From positions 951-61,189 of the forward strand of contig JAFEGK010000002.1 in the NCBI GenBank assembly GCA_018239985.1: DNA of 60,239 bases. Direction: 5' to 3'. Below are positions 23,497 through 32,235 of the stretch, piece by piece. Numbering within the stretch: the stretch's first letter is position 1; each line of letters starts with the position of its first letter. Source of the stretch: Verrucomicrobiota bacterium (lineage in GTDB: Bacteria; Chlamydiota; Chlamydiia; Chlamydiales; Rhabdochlamydiaceae). The notes beneath the pieces are model-generated. The model was not told where the DNA came from and searched no databases. It saw nothing but the letters and a program-made list of their open reading frames with translations. A program made the position numbers and the translations under genes.

Positions 23497-24668
23497 TTAA
23501 CTTCTAATAAAGCATCGACAAATTGTTCCAGATTCGTTTGATTCAATCCAGTCAAATTGATGCGACCATCTGCAGCCAAATAGAGCCCCTTTTCCTCACG
23601 TAGTCGCGCGATTGCCTGTGGCGGTAAATCACTTAAGCAAAACAGGCCATGCCCCTTACTTAACTCTTCCCAACCACCTGCTGGATCTTTATTCGAAATC
23701 ATTGTGACAAAGTCTTTCCGGATTTTGACCATCCGCTTGCGCATCTCTTCAAGTTCATCCAACCATTTTTTGCGCAATTCAGGTGTCTTAAGCACTGTTT
23801 TGACAAGGAGCGCTGCATGCATCGGGGGATTGGAATAGATACCTCTAGCGATGGAATTGAGCTGACTGCTGATAGCAGTTAGCATTTTAGCCGAATTTGC
23901 AACTACGTATAAGGCTCCGCCCCTTTCTCCATACATTGAAAATGATTTTGCACACGTATACGTGACGGCAAATTCAAGACCTTTGGATAAAAATAAACGT
24001 GCTGGATAGGCATCCTCATCAGGAGAACTCCTAAATCCTTGATAAGCCATATCGAGAATGGCGTAGAGCTGTTTTTTTTCGAATAAGTCCACAATTTGGA
24101 GCCATTGCTCTTTGCTAAAGTCCATCCCAGTTGGATTATGACAACTTGCATGAAGCAAAACAGAGCATCTCATTGGAAGGCTCTGCAATTTTTCCATGCA
24201 CCAATCGAATTGCATTTTTTTCTTTTCGTAATAGGGATAGCCCTCTGTTTTCAATCCTGCTGCTGAAAAGATCCCCCAATGGTTTGGCCAAGTAGGGTTG
24301 GAGATCGCAATCTGGTGGGTCCATAGATTCGCGAGCCGACCAGCCAGATAGAGAGCACCTGTTCCCCCAACGGTTTGAATGCCGAAAATCCTATCGGCTT
24401 TCATCCCATCGCCAAAGATCAGCTTCCCCAACTCATCAATAAATTCTTGATCTCCCTGAATGGGCAAGTATTCTTTTGAGATTTTTTGCCCAATCAGCCA
24501 TTTTTCCACCTCTTCGATACACTTTAAAATCGGCGTTCGAAGATTTTCTCCTCGATAATAACCGGTAATAAAGGTGTATTTATTGGGACGTGGATCGGCC
24601 TTAAAACTAGCTGAAAGACCAAAAATGGGATCGGGTGGCAATTCTGGAATAGATTCATATGGGCTCAT
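23493..24668 (-). CDS. Aromatic/aspartate-type aminotransferase (PLP, class I)
   Basis: A 391-residue fold-type I aminotransferase of the AspC/TyrB subgroup. Visible are IQTVGGTGALYLAG near 101 (cofactor phosphate site), SNPTWPNH near 127, ASCHNPTGMDFS near 178, LDMAYQGF near 210, and the PLP lysine in TCAKSFSMYGERGGALY near 240. A C-terminal substrate arginine is likely in the DGRINLTGLN segment. It exchanges amino groups between aromatic or dicarboxylic amino acids and 2-oxoglutarate. C. trachomatis has a homologue (CT637, tyrB) at the same place next to CT638. The operon promoter should lie in 24669-24700. Confidence 0.9.
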   Translation of the reverse strand: MSPYESIPELPPDPIFGLSASFKADPRPNKYTFITGYYRGENLRTPILKCIEEVEKWLIGQKISKEYLPIQGDQEFIDELGKLIFGDGMKADRIFGIQTVGGTGALYLAGRLANLWTHQIAISNPTWPNHWGIFSAAGLKTEGYPYYEKKKMQFDWCMEKLQSLPMRCSVLLHASCHNPTGMDFSKEQWLQIVDLFEKKQLYAILDMAYQGFRSSPDEDAYPARLFLSKGLEFAVTYTCAKSFSMYGERGGALYVVANSAKMLTAISSQLNSIARGIYSNPPMHAALLVKTVLKTPELRKKWLDELEEMRKRMVKIRKDFVTMISNKDPAGGWEELSKGHGLFCLSDLPPQAIARLREEKGLYLAADGRINLTGLNQTNLEQFVDALLEVK

Positions 24669-24693
24669 ATCCGAATTCTAGACTAAACACTAA

Positions 24694-24722
24694 TTGTTGA
24701 AAAAGAGAGAACTTTGTATGAT
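24694..24722 (+). promoter_or_regulatory. Promoter of tRNA-Ala
   Basis: TTGTTG at 24694, a 17-base spacer and TATGAT at 24717, placing the transcription start about 5 bases before the mature tRNA. Confidence 0.65.
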
Positions 24723-24733
24723 GATACCCCTGA

Positions 24734-24806
24734 GGGGCGTTAGCTCAGTTGGTAGAGCGCAACAATGGCATTGTTGAGGTCAGCGGTTCGACCCCGCTAC
24801 GCTCCA
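24734..24806 (+). tRNA. tRNA-Ala (anticodon GGC)
   Basis: A complete 73-base cloverleaf. The acceptor stem is GGGGCGT / ACGCTCC with one wobble, the D arm is GCTC / GAGC, and the anticodon stem is CAACA / TGTTG around ATGGCAT, giving anticodon GGC. The T arm is AGCGG TTCGACC CCGCT, and the discriminator base is A. The CCA tail is not encoded. Its last 10 bases overlap, antisense, the end of the DinG-type helicase gene. Confidence 0.95.
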
Positions 24807-26812
24807 TAAAACCTCTTCATCTCCTCAAAGATAGTCTTCCTCGGCTGGAAAGAGGTGACACATTCAGGCAGACTCTTTAAAAAAGTTTTTCCATAAGATC
24901 GATTGAAGAGCCTCTCGTCGAGGCATAAAATACATCCTCGATCCTCTTTGCGCCGCATCAATCTCCCAAACCCCTGTTTGAATTTCATGACCGCTTGAGG
25001 CACCGAATCCTCATTGAAGGGATCACGCCCTTGCTTTTTCAGATATTCGGCTCGTGCTTCAATCAGAGGCTCAGAGGGGACCGGGAAGGGCAATTTGACG
25101 ATGATGACCAGCCTTAAGGCTTCGCCGGCAACATCGACCCCTTCCCAAAACGAATCTGTTCCAAAAAGAATGCCATTCTTTCGGTTTTTAAACTCTTCAA
25201 GGAGCTGGTGCCTAGGTCGATCCCCCTGCTTCAGATATGGGAGATCTAAGAGCTCCTGAGCGCATTTGTTGAGCATATCGTACGATGTAAACAAAACAAA
25301 CGCTCCACCGCCGCTGATTTTGATCGCTTCGCGGATCACTTCTGCAGCCTCTTTGATGAAATTAAACGCATTAGGTGCAGGAAGATCCGAGAATCCTAGC
25401 AATCGGGTCCGAGTTTTGAAATCAAACGGAGAATGATAGACCGCCTCAAGCACATCTTCTTTTAGACCGAGATTGGTTTTCACATGTTCAAAATTTTCTC
25501 CAATCGTCATCGTTGCACTGCAAAGAATCGTGCTCTTAAGTGTGTTGAAGAGCTTTTCTTCTAAAAATGGGGCCACATCTAGTTGTGCAAGCGACAAAAT
25601 TATCCCCTCAGGTGTTTTTTCGGCCCAACGGACACCTCCATCGCCTTCGCTTTTAAAAAAGGCATCAATTGTTTCAATTGTCACTTTCAGTTTTTCTGTA
25701 GTTGAAGCGATATCATCGAGTGCTACCTCAACTTTTTGTTTCAGCTCATCAGGAACATACCCCTTCAAGCTATTGAGCGAATCAGAGTAGCGCTTCAGCC
25801 CTTCCTTAACCTCCAAAAACGGTTCTTCTATGCTTTTGAGCATCTCGGGACGCAGTCTAGCCTTGTAAGCATTCAAAAAGAGTTTGTCTAGCAAATCGAA
25901 GGCTGTATTGATTTTGAGAGTGAGATCTCTCCGCTCTCCTGGCAAATCGACACTCAGACGGATCGCTAAGGCTTTATCCTGCTTTAAGACCTCTTTCAAA
26001 AACATCAACCGACTAACTTCCGGATGATTTTCTGAATGGACTCTCGCCAGAGTTTTGAAAAGCTGAATCCGATCGAGGGTTTGCGTCAGAGAGCTGCGCG
26101 CCACATGCTCTAAATGATGCGCCTCATCGACGATCAATCGAGTAAATGGAGGCAAAATTGATTGGTTTTCACTTGCAAGCAGATTGGCCATCAAAAGATG
26201 GTGATTGACGATGATCACATCGGCATCTTGCACTCTTGCTCGGGCCTTGAAAAAGAAACACTGCTTGTAGTGTGGGCATTTGACATAAGAGCATGCATCC
26301 GATTCGGCAAAAACCTGCCCCCAGATATCCCCAGAAAGAGAAAATGGGATCGCCGATTTTGTCCCATCCGTTGTTTTCGCCGCCCATCCAACAAGCGGTT
26401 CTACCGATTGATCAAACAGCCCATGTTGCTTTGAAACGTCTTCGAGTTTGCGCAAGCAAAGGTAATTTCCCATCCCTTTAGCAAGCACGACCCTCAATTC
26501 AATCCCCAATGCCTTCACAAGCATCGGAATATCCTTTTCTATGAGCTGTTCCTGTAGAGCAATCGTATATGTGGAGATAACGATTTTTTCCCCTGTTCGA
26601 TAACTCCAAAGCAATGCTGGGATTAGATAGGCCAAGCTTTTGCCTATCCCCGTTCCCGCTTCGAAAATTGCCGAAGTTTCTTCTTCAAACGCCTCCCAGA
26701 TTTGCTTGCTCATCTGCTGCTGCCCATGGCGAGCCTCATAGGAAGGAAGGCTTTTTTTGAGCAAGCCTTCATCGGAAAAAAGTTCGTCCAAGAGAGTGAG
26801 GGTTTCTTTCAT
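24797..26812 (-). CDS. DinG/YoaA-type ATP-dependent DNA helicase
   Basis: A 671-residue XPD-family superfamily 2 helicase. Motifs: Walker A (FEAGTGIGKSLAYLIPA) near 50, an iron-sulfur cluster with four cysteines (NYLC, then DACSYVKCPHYKQC) near 115-205, DEAH box (LIVDEAHHLEH) near 225, and the C-terminal helicase motif QGFGRLMRRKEDRG near 615. These enzymes unwind DNA 5'-3' in repair and R-loop removal. The ATG at 26812 follows GAGGG and lies one base after the upstream stop; an upstream TTG is rejected. The final codons overlap the tRNA-Ala gene on the other strand. Confidence 0.92.
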   Translation of the reverse strand: MKETLTLLDELFSDEGLLKKSLPSYEARHGQQQMSKQIWEAFEEETSAIFEAGTGIGKSLAYLIPALLWSYRTGEKIVISTYTIALQEQLIEKDIPMLVKALGIELRVVLAKGMGNYLCLRKLEDVSKQHGLFDQSVEPLVGWAAKTTDGTKSAIPFSLSGDIWGQVFAESDACSYVKCPHYKQCFFFKARARVQDADVIIVNHHLLMANLLASENQSILPPFTRLIVDEAHHLEHVARSSLTQTLDRIQLFKTLARVHSENHPEVSRLMFLKEVLKQDKALAIRLSVDLPGERRDLTLKINTAFDLLDKLFLNAYKARLRPEMLKSIEEPFLEVKEGLKRYSDSLNSLKGYVPDELKQKVEVALDDIASTTEKLKVTIETIDAFFKSEGDGGVRWAEKTPEGIILSLAQLDVAPFLEEKLFNTLKSTILCSATMTIGENFEHVKTNLGLKEDVLEAVYHSPFDFKTRTRLLGFSDLPAPNAFNFIKEAAEVIREAIKISGGGAFVLFTSYDMLNKCAQELLDLPYLKQGDRPRHQLLEEFKNRKNGILFGTDSFWEGVDVAGEALRLVIIVKLPFPVPSEPLIEARAEYLKKQGRDPFNEDSVPQAVMKFKQGFGRLMRRKEDRGCILCLDERLFNRSYGKTFLKSLPECVTSFQPRKTIFEEMKRFYGA

Positions 26813-26813
26813 G

Positions 26814-27482
26814 TTATCCCTCAACGCGCTTTAAGATTGTAAATCCATGGCAATTAAGATAGCGTTTATGAAGAACCCATTCAGGATGTCTATCTAGAAA
26901 ATCTCCAACTGCTAACCATAATCCTCTTTTATTGCGATCAATGAAGAGAGGGTATTCGGAAAAATTGCCATGATATTCATCGTCGTCTTTCTCTCCCCAT
27001 GGAGCACTCGTATCGTGCAACGCTATATACTTGCTCACCTTTGAAGAGAATTTTTCTAGTTCAAACGTCAGGTGGGCGTAAGTATGAAGAGAATCGATGA
27101 AGAGAAGATCTGAAGGTTGAATATCGATCTTCATATCATCTGCATTCCAAAATTGGAATGAGATCCTATTTTTCTGCGCCAGTAATTTCGCAAGTTGCAA
27201 GGTTCGTTTTGGGGGTAAGGCGAGGTCGATTCCAGTATAAGATCTAATCTCAGAAACATTTTCAGAGAGCCCGAGAAGAATCCCCCATGTAGATACCATC
27301 CCCCTAGTCCCGATTTCTGTGACGGTCGAACATTCTTTGGCAAGCTCTCTTAAAAGAGGGAGATGCTCATGAATATCAGAGGGTTTTTTGCAATTTCTTT
27401 GATAAATTTTGCGTAAATAATTTTGCCTAAGTAGGGACTGATTTAAAATAACAGTCAAATGGCTCAGCAAGCAATTTTTCAT
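26814..27482 (-). CDS. Class I SAM-dependent methyltransferase-like protein
   Basis: A 222-residue protein with a Rossmann methyltransferase core: motif I VTEIGTRGMVSTWGILLG near 54, acidic loop YTGIDLALPP near 82, and DLLFIDSLHTYAHLTFELE near 124, followed by YIALHDTSAPWGEKD. This pattern is seen in Methyltransf_24 and CmcI-like families acting on sugars or small molecules. Unlike its island neighbours it has no obvious signal peptide; the N-terminus is basic and helical. Its stop is separated by a single base from the helicase start, so the two are co-transcribed. The substrate is unknown. Confidence 0.75.
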   Translation of the reverse strand: MKNCLLSHLTVILNQSLLRQNYLRKIYQRNCKKPSDIHEHLPLLRELAKECSTVTEIGTRGMVSTWGILLGLSENVSEIRSYTGIDLALPPKRTLQLAKLLAQKNRISFQFWNADDMKIDIQPSDLLFIDSLHTYAHLTFELEKFSSKVSKYIALHDTSAPWGEKDDDEYHGNFSEYPLFIDRNKRGLWLAVGDFLDRHPEWVLHKRYLNCHGFTILKRVEG

Positions 27483-27515
27483 TTTTTAAAACAATCCCTT
27501 AGCGGCTAACCTCAT

Positions 27516-28289
27516 TTATCGAGATGCTTTATCATATAATTCATTACGGACAAAAATCGCATTGCCTTGAAAGTCCTTTGCATACCAATGTGCCAGAAGT
27601 CTAAAACCCGATTTTTCAAGAAATGTTTTCAGATCACTATATTGAGTCATTCCTTTTCTAAAAGACTGAAAATTTGTCTCAGTATAAATAACTTTAACTG
27701 TTCCTAAAACTTTGGGAGAGCTAATTAGAGTTTGGAGTTCCAAACCTTCTAAATCGAGCCACATAAAGTCGATATGATCAACCGCATTACTCTTACACCA
27801 ATCATCTAGGATCACACAGGGAACTCTAACTTTAGGTCCCTGGTAATTTTTCTCCATATATTTTGATGCTTCCAATAATGAGCTCGCTCCTTCAAAAACA
27901 GGATTATCACCATGGCTGCCATGGCAGACATGAAGTAATGCGACTCCATTGTAAGTATTTACTGCGAGGTTATATCCGTGAATATTCGGAAATCGTGACG
28001 TTGTTTCTAAAAACTTTTCATAGGCGTGAGGATTTGCCTCAAAAGAAATAATCGTTGCCAGTGGCCAATGTAGAGCAAATCTGACTGTATCATCCCCATA
28101 ATGTCCACCAGCTTCAAAAATAACTGGATCTGAAGGGATGATCTTACCGATAATCTCTAAGTGCTGTCCTGATGATTTTTCATAGATTGGAAGCCCCTCA
28201 TATCTGGCCGGATAAGGGTCATTACAATATCCTGCAGAAAATCCAGCTATTAAAAGTAATTGAACAAGGCACATTTTTAAATTCTTCAT
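27516..28289 (-). CDS. FkbM-family methyltransferase with signal peptide
   Basis: A 257-residue protein. Residues 1-22 (MKNLKMCLVQLLLIAGFSAGYC) form a clear signal peptide. The FkbM methyltransferase core follows: VIFEAGGHYGDDTVRFAL near 56, IISFEANPHAYEKF near 80, HGYNLAVNTYNG near 103, and DHIDFMWLDLEGLELQTL near 170. FkbM enzymes O-methylate sugars or polyketides with SAM, which is a cytosolic cofactor, so a Sec signal is unexpected. AAAGGA precedes the ATG. It lies in a same-strand run with GT25 and methyltransferase genes. Family well supported; export is predicted from sequence only. Confidence 0.85.
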   Translation of the reverse strand: MKNLKMCLVQLLLIAGFSAGYCNDPYPARYEGLPIYEKSSGQHLEIIGKIIPSDPVIFEAGGHYGDDTVRFALHWPLATIISFEANPHAYEKFLETTSRFPNIHGYNLAVNTYNGVALLHVCHGSHGDNPVFEGASSLLEASKYMEKNYQGPKVRVPCVILDDWCKSNAVDHIDFMWLDLEGLELQTLISSPKVLGTVKVIYTETNFQSFRKGMTQYSDLKTFLEKSGFRLLAHWYAKDFQGNAIFVRNELYDKASR

Positions 28290-28334
28290 ATATTTCCTTT
28301 TTTTCTAATACCAATACGCAACTAATGCAACAGA

Positions 28335-29264
28335 CTACTTTATTTTGTAATACGGGGCTCCATTATCAGAAAGAGCGTCTAGACGATGTCTGACTATATC
28401 TTCGTTCACTGTATAGAGAGCTATATTCTCTGCTAAATAATAATCCAAATCATAGGGAAGAAAAATGGGATGCTTTTTATAGAAATCGAGAATTTTTTTT
28501 ATACCACTTCGTCTAAGGATCATCGAGTATGCTCCATAGCGAGCTCCAATTTTTCGAAACTTCCCCAGATCCATCTTGAGTTTAAATCTACTTGGATCCA
28601 AATGAATTAAATCGGGTCGCGGTGCAGCACTTCCGCATTGAACATATTCTCCATTTGCAGTTCTGGTATCTCTGTCAGTAAACAAGACATCCCAGTACTT
28701 TTTGCCAACAGTCCTGTCAAGTTCCTCAATTAAGTCTGATAAAATGCGCGGATCTTGAACGATTTCTATGTCATCTTCCATTATCCAAATTGTTTCATAA
28801 TTTTGGTTATAGGCATCTTGAAGTATAGAAAGATGGCTCAAAATAATCCCTATTGTTCCTCTTGCCATCCCATATGTGAAATAAACTTGTCCTTCCTTAT
28901 TTATTTCCTCATGCGTGTGATAAATCGCCCCAGTTGCATCTCTATAGTAACAATTGCCTAGTCCTCCCGCCTTCATTCCCTTTTTGAACTTCAAGCCGAC
29001 ATCATTGATGTCCTCTAAGGAAAGCTCCCATCCATTCACTGCAGAAAATCGATAGGGCTCAATTCCATATGGCATCAGCTTAGCAAGGGACTCTTCCCAT
29101 TTTTCAGGGCGCTGATCGAGGTTGATCATGTAAATAAAATCAATCTTACGGATACTGTGGCGGTTGGAATGACTGTCTATCGTTTTGAAATGATCTGTGA
29201 GTGCAGAAAAACCTACGCTCACAAGAAATACAAATCCAACTAAAAAATATCTATTTCTTTTCAT
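28335..29264 (-). CDS. GT25-family glycosyltransferase with signal peptide (copy 2)
   Basis: A 309-residue GT25 protein. The N-terminus (NRYFLVGFVFLVSVGFSAL) is a signal peptide or anchor. GT25 motifs follow: DFIYMINLDQRPEKWEESL, FSAVNGWELSLEDINDVG, GTIGIILSHLSILQDAYNQN, and EDD in WIMEDDIEIVQDP. The C-terminal part has RYGAYSMILRRSGIKKIL and LPYDLDYYLAENIALYTV. The ATG at 29264 is chosen because it directly precedes the signal peptide; it overlaps the upstream GT25 gene by 14 bases. It is clearly a tandem duplicate of the 29251-30162 gene. Acceptor unknown. Confidence 0.87.
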   Translation of the reverse strand: MKRNRYFLVGFVFLVSVGFSALTDHFKTIDSHSNRHSIRKIDFIYMINLDQRPEKWEESLAKLMPYGIEPYRFSAVNGWELSLEDINDVGLKFKKGMKAGGLGNCYYRDATGAIYHTHEEINKEGQVYFTYGMARGTIGIILSHLSILQDAYNQNYETIWIMEDDIEIVQDPRILSDLIEELDRTVGKKYWDVLFTDRDTRTANGEYVQCGSAAPRPDLIHLDPSRFKLKMDLGKFRKIGARYGAYSMILRRSGIKKILDFYKKHPIFLPYDLDYYLAENIALYTVNEDIVRHRLDALSDNGAPYYKIK

Positions 29265-30162
29265 AGCCTGGCTTTCCATTATCTGATTCTGCATTTAGGC
29301 GATGTCGGACAACGTCGTTTCTAACAGTATAAAGAGCGATATCATCAGGATATGCAAATTCAAAGTCATAGGGTAGGAAAATATTGTGCGTCTTGTAAAA
29401 ATTGAGAATTTTTTCTATTCCGCTTCTTCGAATAATCATTGAATAAACTCCAAACCGAGTCCCAATTTTTCTAAATGAATCAACATCTTTCCTTTTTCCA
29501 AAACGAGACTCATCTTTGGGCTTAAAATCGGGACGTTTAGCATATCCTAAACTCGGAACGTATTTTCCATCCGATCCACGCGTATCCTGATCTGTAAATA
29601 GGATGTCCCAATTGTTTTTACCAACGGTACTATCTAACATATCTATGTAGTGAGAAATCAAACGGGGATCGCGTACAACCTCCACATCATCCTCCATTAC
29701 CCAAATTGTTTCGTATCCCTTATCGTAGGCGTCTTGCAGAATTGAAAGATGGCTCAGAACAATCCCGATTGCCCCTCTAGACATGCAATGAGAAAAATAG
29801 ACTTGCCCAGGAACTTCGATCATATGATGTGTTGCCTCGAAATCTTGAGACAAATAACACGTTCCCATTATCCCTCTCTCCATCCATGGCTGAAATTTCA
29901 CTCCAACATCATTGATATCTTCTAATGTAAGCTCCCAGCCATTTACAGCTGAAAATCTGTAAGGCTCAATCCCATAGGGCATAAGTTGCGCAAGCGATGC
30001 CTCCCATTTCTCTGGACGACGATCTAGATTGATCATGTAAATGAAATCGACGTTACGTATCGAGTGCCGGTTTGGATTTCCATCTGCTTTTTTAAAATGA
30101 TCTGGAAGGGCAGAATAACCTAGGGTCATTACCATTGTCAACAATAGCAAAAGCTGTTTCAT
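29251..30162 (-). CDS. GT25-family glycosyltransferase with signal peptide (copy 3)
   Basis: A 303-residue GT25 enzyme with signal peptide (MKQLLLLLTMVMTLGYSAL), then FIYMINLDRRPEKWEASLA near 39, FSAVNGWELTLEDINDVG near 65, GAIGIVLSHLSILQDAYDKG near 130, and metal-binding EDD in WVMEDDVEVVRDP near 155. It and the adjacent copy align over the whole length with many conservative differences, so this is an older tandem duplication, not a recent one. AGAGGAA precedes the ATG. The gap to the upstream methyltransferase gene is only 14 bases, indicating one operon. Confidence 0.88.
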   Translation of the reverse strand: MKQLLLLLTMVMTLGYSALPDHFKKADGNPNRHSIRNVDFIYMINLDRRPEKWEASLAQLMPYGIEPYRFSAVNGWELTLEDINDVGVKFQPWMERGIMGTCYLSQDFEATHHMIEVPGQVYFSHCMSRGAIGIVLSHLSILQDAYDKGYETIWVMEDDVEVVRDPRLISHYIDMLDSTVGKNNWDILFTDQDTRGSDGKYVPSLGYAKRPDFKPKDESRFGKRKDVDSFRKIGTRFGVYSMIIRRSGIEKILNFYKTHNIFLPYDFEFAYPDDIALYTVRNDVVRHRLNAESDNGKPGYEKK

Positions 30163-30176
30163 AATTCCTCTTAATT

Positions 30177-30854
30177 TTATCTTTTTCTAAACAGTACGCA
30201 GTTGTTGGCGAACATCTCGGGAACCTCATCGCAATAGTCACTGAGGAATTCAATCGCTTTCGTTGTCGACCGCCAATTCACATCATCAAACCAAATATAT
30301 CCCCCTCTTTTCACTTTTGGAAGATAAAGCTCGGCATCTCGCAAAGCCGACTCTTCGGAGTGGTTGCCATCAATATGGAGAATATCGATCGTCTCATTGA
30401 CAAAGGATGCGCAAGCTTGCTCGGCTGTCATTCGCATCACAACGCAATGATGCTGGAGATGATGCTTTTTCAGCATTTGGATAAAGTTGCGGTAGATTTT
30501 ATCTAAGTCGACGCTATTCCACCATTCGTAATTCGGATCACCAGGCGTATAGCCTTCACTGCAATCCTCTTTTGACCAAGGGTCAATCGCGTAAACGACT
30601 CCACTTTTTTGATATGCGAGTGCTTTTGCTGTAGGATAAATCGAAGAACCACCAAAGACTCCTATCTCGACACAGATCTGTGGATGAGTTGCATAGATCA
30701 AATCCATCATGTTTTGTGCTTTGTCTTGGCTGCACCACCCATCGATGTGGCTAAGCTCAGGCAATGATCTGGATTTATAGATTTCCCATTGGACATCATG
30801 GCTATGTAATGTAGCAACTACGGTTAGCAGGAATAAAATCAACGCTTTTTTCAT
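30177..30854 (-). CDS. SAM-dependent methyltransferase-like protein with signal peptide
   Basis: A 225-residue protein. The N-terminus (MKKALILFLLTVVATLHSH) is a signal peptide. The methyltransferase core has VCVEIGVFGGSSIYPTAKAL near 57, AIDPWSKEDCSEGYTPGD near 89, and DILHIDGNHSEESALRDAEL near 158, then GGYIWFDDVNW near 186. It is Methyltransf_24-like; the segment HIDGNH is typical. First gene of the minus-strand island 26814-30854. As for the FkbM protein, a Sec signal on a SAM enzyme is unexpected. Substrate unknown. Confidence 0.8.
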   Translation of the reverse strand: MKKALILFLLTVVATLHSHDVQWEIYKSRSLPELSHIDGWCSQDKAQNMMDLIYATHPQICVEIGVFGGSSIYPTAKALAYQKSGVVYAIDPWSKEDCSEGYTPGDPNYEWWNSVDLDKIYRNFIQMLKKHHLQHHCVVMRMTAEQACASFVNETIDILHIDGNHSEESALRDAELYLPKVKRGGYIWFDDVNWRSTTKAIEFLSDYCDEVPEMFANNCVLFRKR

Positions 30855-30947
30855 ATCTCGGGGTTCCTTCTAGGTTTGGAAATTAAGAAAGCGAACACCA
30901 TAGCAAAATTAATTGCTTCGAGGCAAGAGAAATTTAGGCAAAAAAAT

Positions 30948-30973
30948 GGGCTAAATTCTTAAGAATTTAGCCC
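30948..30973 (-). terminator. Perfect palindromic terminator of the 31003 gene
   Basis: A 26-base perfect palindrome (GGGCTAAATTCTT and its reverse complement) lies 30 bases after the stop and is followed on the minus strand by ATTTTTTTG, a standard intrinsic terminator. Confidence 0.8.
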
Positions 30974-31002
30974 TATTGGGAATTTGTTGCGCAGTATAGA
31001 GA

Positions 31003-32139
31003 TTAACGGATTCTGTTAACTATTCTATTTGCCACCCAGCCGAAACCAGTCAGGGTCACACCTAAAACAGGTAGTGCATATTGCTGAACTTTCGACACAA
31101 GAGCTGCTACAATTGTAGTATCGCTGATTTTTGTCCAAACATCTTCGACAACTTTTGCAGGTGCAGGAGTTTCAACTTTTGCACCAGTGGCTTGAGCATG
31201 AAATTTAACTGCAGCTGTTACTTGCTGTAAGAATTCTCCCTTACTATTAGGTGTGAAAGCGGCGGCTAAAGGACCTAGATTTGCAATTTCTCCAGCAGCA
31301 TTGCCTGCTGGCTGAAAAAGAGCGACCTCGGACATGGATGTAGCGGAATTGGCGGCGACACTGATTAAAGCCTGAGTTCCATTAGCTGTAGCTGATGGCT
31401 CAATAGCTGATAAAGATCCTGCTCCGATACTTGGAACATATTCAGCCATCTTACCACGCAAGAAATCTGCCAGTTCTTGTAAATTTGCAGGACATTGATA
31501 CTGTTCACCAAACTTGAGCGTTTGCTCTCGGTAACCCATCGCATAGATCCCAGCAAGAACCAGCGCTGAGAGAGTCGCAACTTTGAATACTTTGGCAGTA
31601 ATAGAATCATTGTTCTTTGGCCATACAGCGGCTTTCATCGCACTACAAGAATATTTGATCGGCTTAATAAGAGCCGCACCAAGAATCACTCCCGCAGTAA
31701 CCTGAAGAACAACATGATCTCTGAATAAACTGTAGGCGCTGATTGCTGTGGCGGTAAGTCTTGGGTTGTTGTAGACAAAACTACCTAATTTTCCAACAGC
31801 CCCAGAAAAGGCACCTGTGACGGTGTCGAAAAGTCCTTGAGCAGCTCCACCGATACCAGGAAGTGCAGATGTCTGCTGATCAACTAGATTTGCGGCGCAC
31901 TGTCCCATAGCCCGATTGAAACTGAAATTTGATCCGGCCATATAGACAGCTTCCCAATTGCGTGAAATCGCAACGGCAGCTACTGTGACGAGGCCTGCTG
32001 TGACGAGTGCTCCCTTAATTGTCTCAGTCCATGATGGGAGTTCTTCCGTTTTTACTGAACTCGAAGGTTCTCGAAGGGATCTCTCCAACTCCTCACGGGA
32101 AATTTCAATTCTTACACGGCCATTATTACTTACTGGCAT
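31003..32139 (-). CDS. Hypothetical membrane protein, possible inclusion or secreted membrane protein
   Basis: A 378-residue protein I do not recognise. It has a polar N-terminus (about 40 residues, Glu/Arg/Ser-rich, no signal peptide), then hydrophobic segments near 43-61 (GALVTAGLVTVAAVAI), 145-162, 184-204 (ATLSALVLAGIYAMGY) and 345-370. Between them are Ala/Ser/Gly-rich stretches. A polar start followed by internal hydrophobic segments is compatible with a type III-secreted membrane protein of chlamydiae, but no canonical bilobed Inc domain is evident. GGAGG lies just upstream of the ATG and a perfect terminator follows, so it is monocistronic, downstream of rpoD. Confidence 0.7.
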   Translation of the reverse strand: MPVSNNGRVRIEISREELERSLREPSSSVKTEELPSWTETIKGALVTAGLVTVAAVAISRNWEAVYMAGSNFSFNRAMGQCAANLVDQQTSALPGIGGAAQGLFDTVTGAFSGAVGKLGSFVYNNPRLTATAISAYSLFRDHVVLQVTAGVILGAALIKPIKYSCSAMKAAVWPKNNDSITAKVFKVATLSALVLAGIYAMGYREQTLKFGEQYQCPANLQELADFLRGKMAEYVPSIGAGSLSAIEPSATANGTQALISVAANSATSMSEVALFQPAGNAAGEIANLGPLAAAFTPNSKGEFLQQVTAAVKFHAQATGAKVETPAPAKVVEDVWTKISDTTIVAALVSKVQQYALPVLGVTLTGFGWVANRIVNRIR

Positions 32140-32235
32140 GTTCTGCCTCCTTATTATGTTTTATCTTTATAGGATTTTAACATTTTTAGGAGAATTTTCG
32201 CCAGCTAAATTAATGTTTAAGACCGAATGAAAATT

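Noticed and set aside
26814-27482. Signal peptide on the first-listed methyltransferase of the second island
   Set aside because: The N-terminus is basic and helical with only weak hydrophobicity; it was not counted among the exported proteins.
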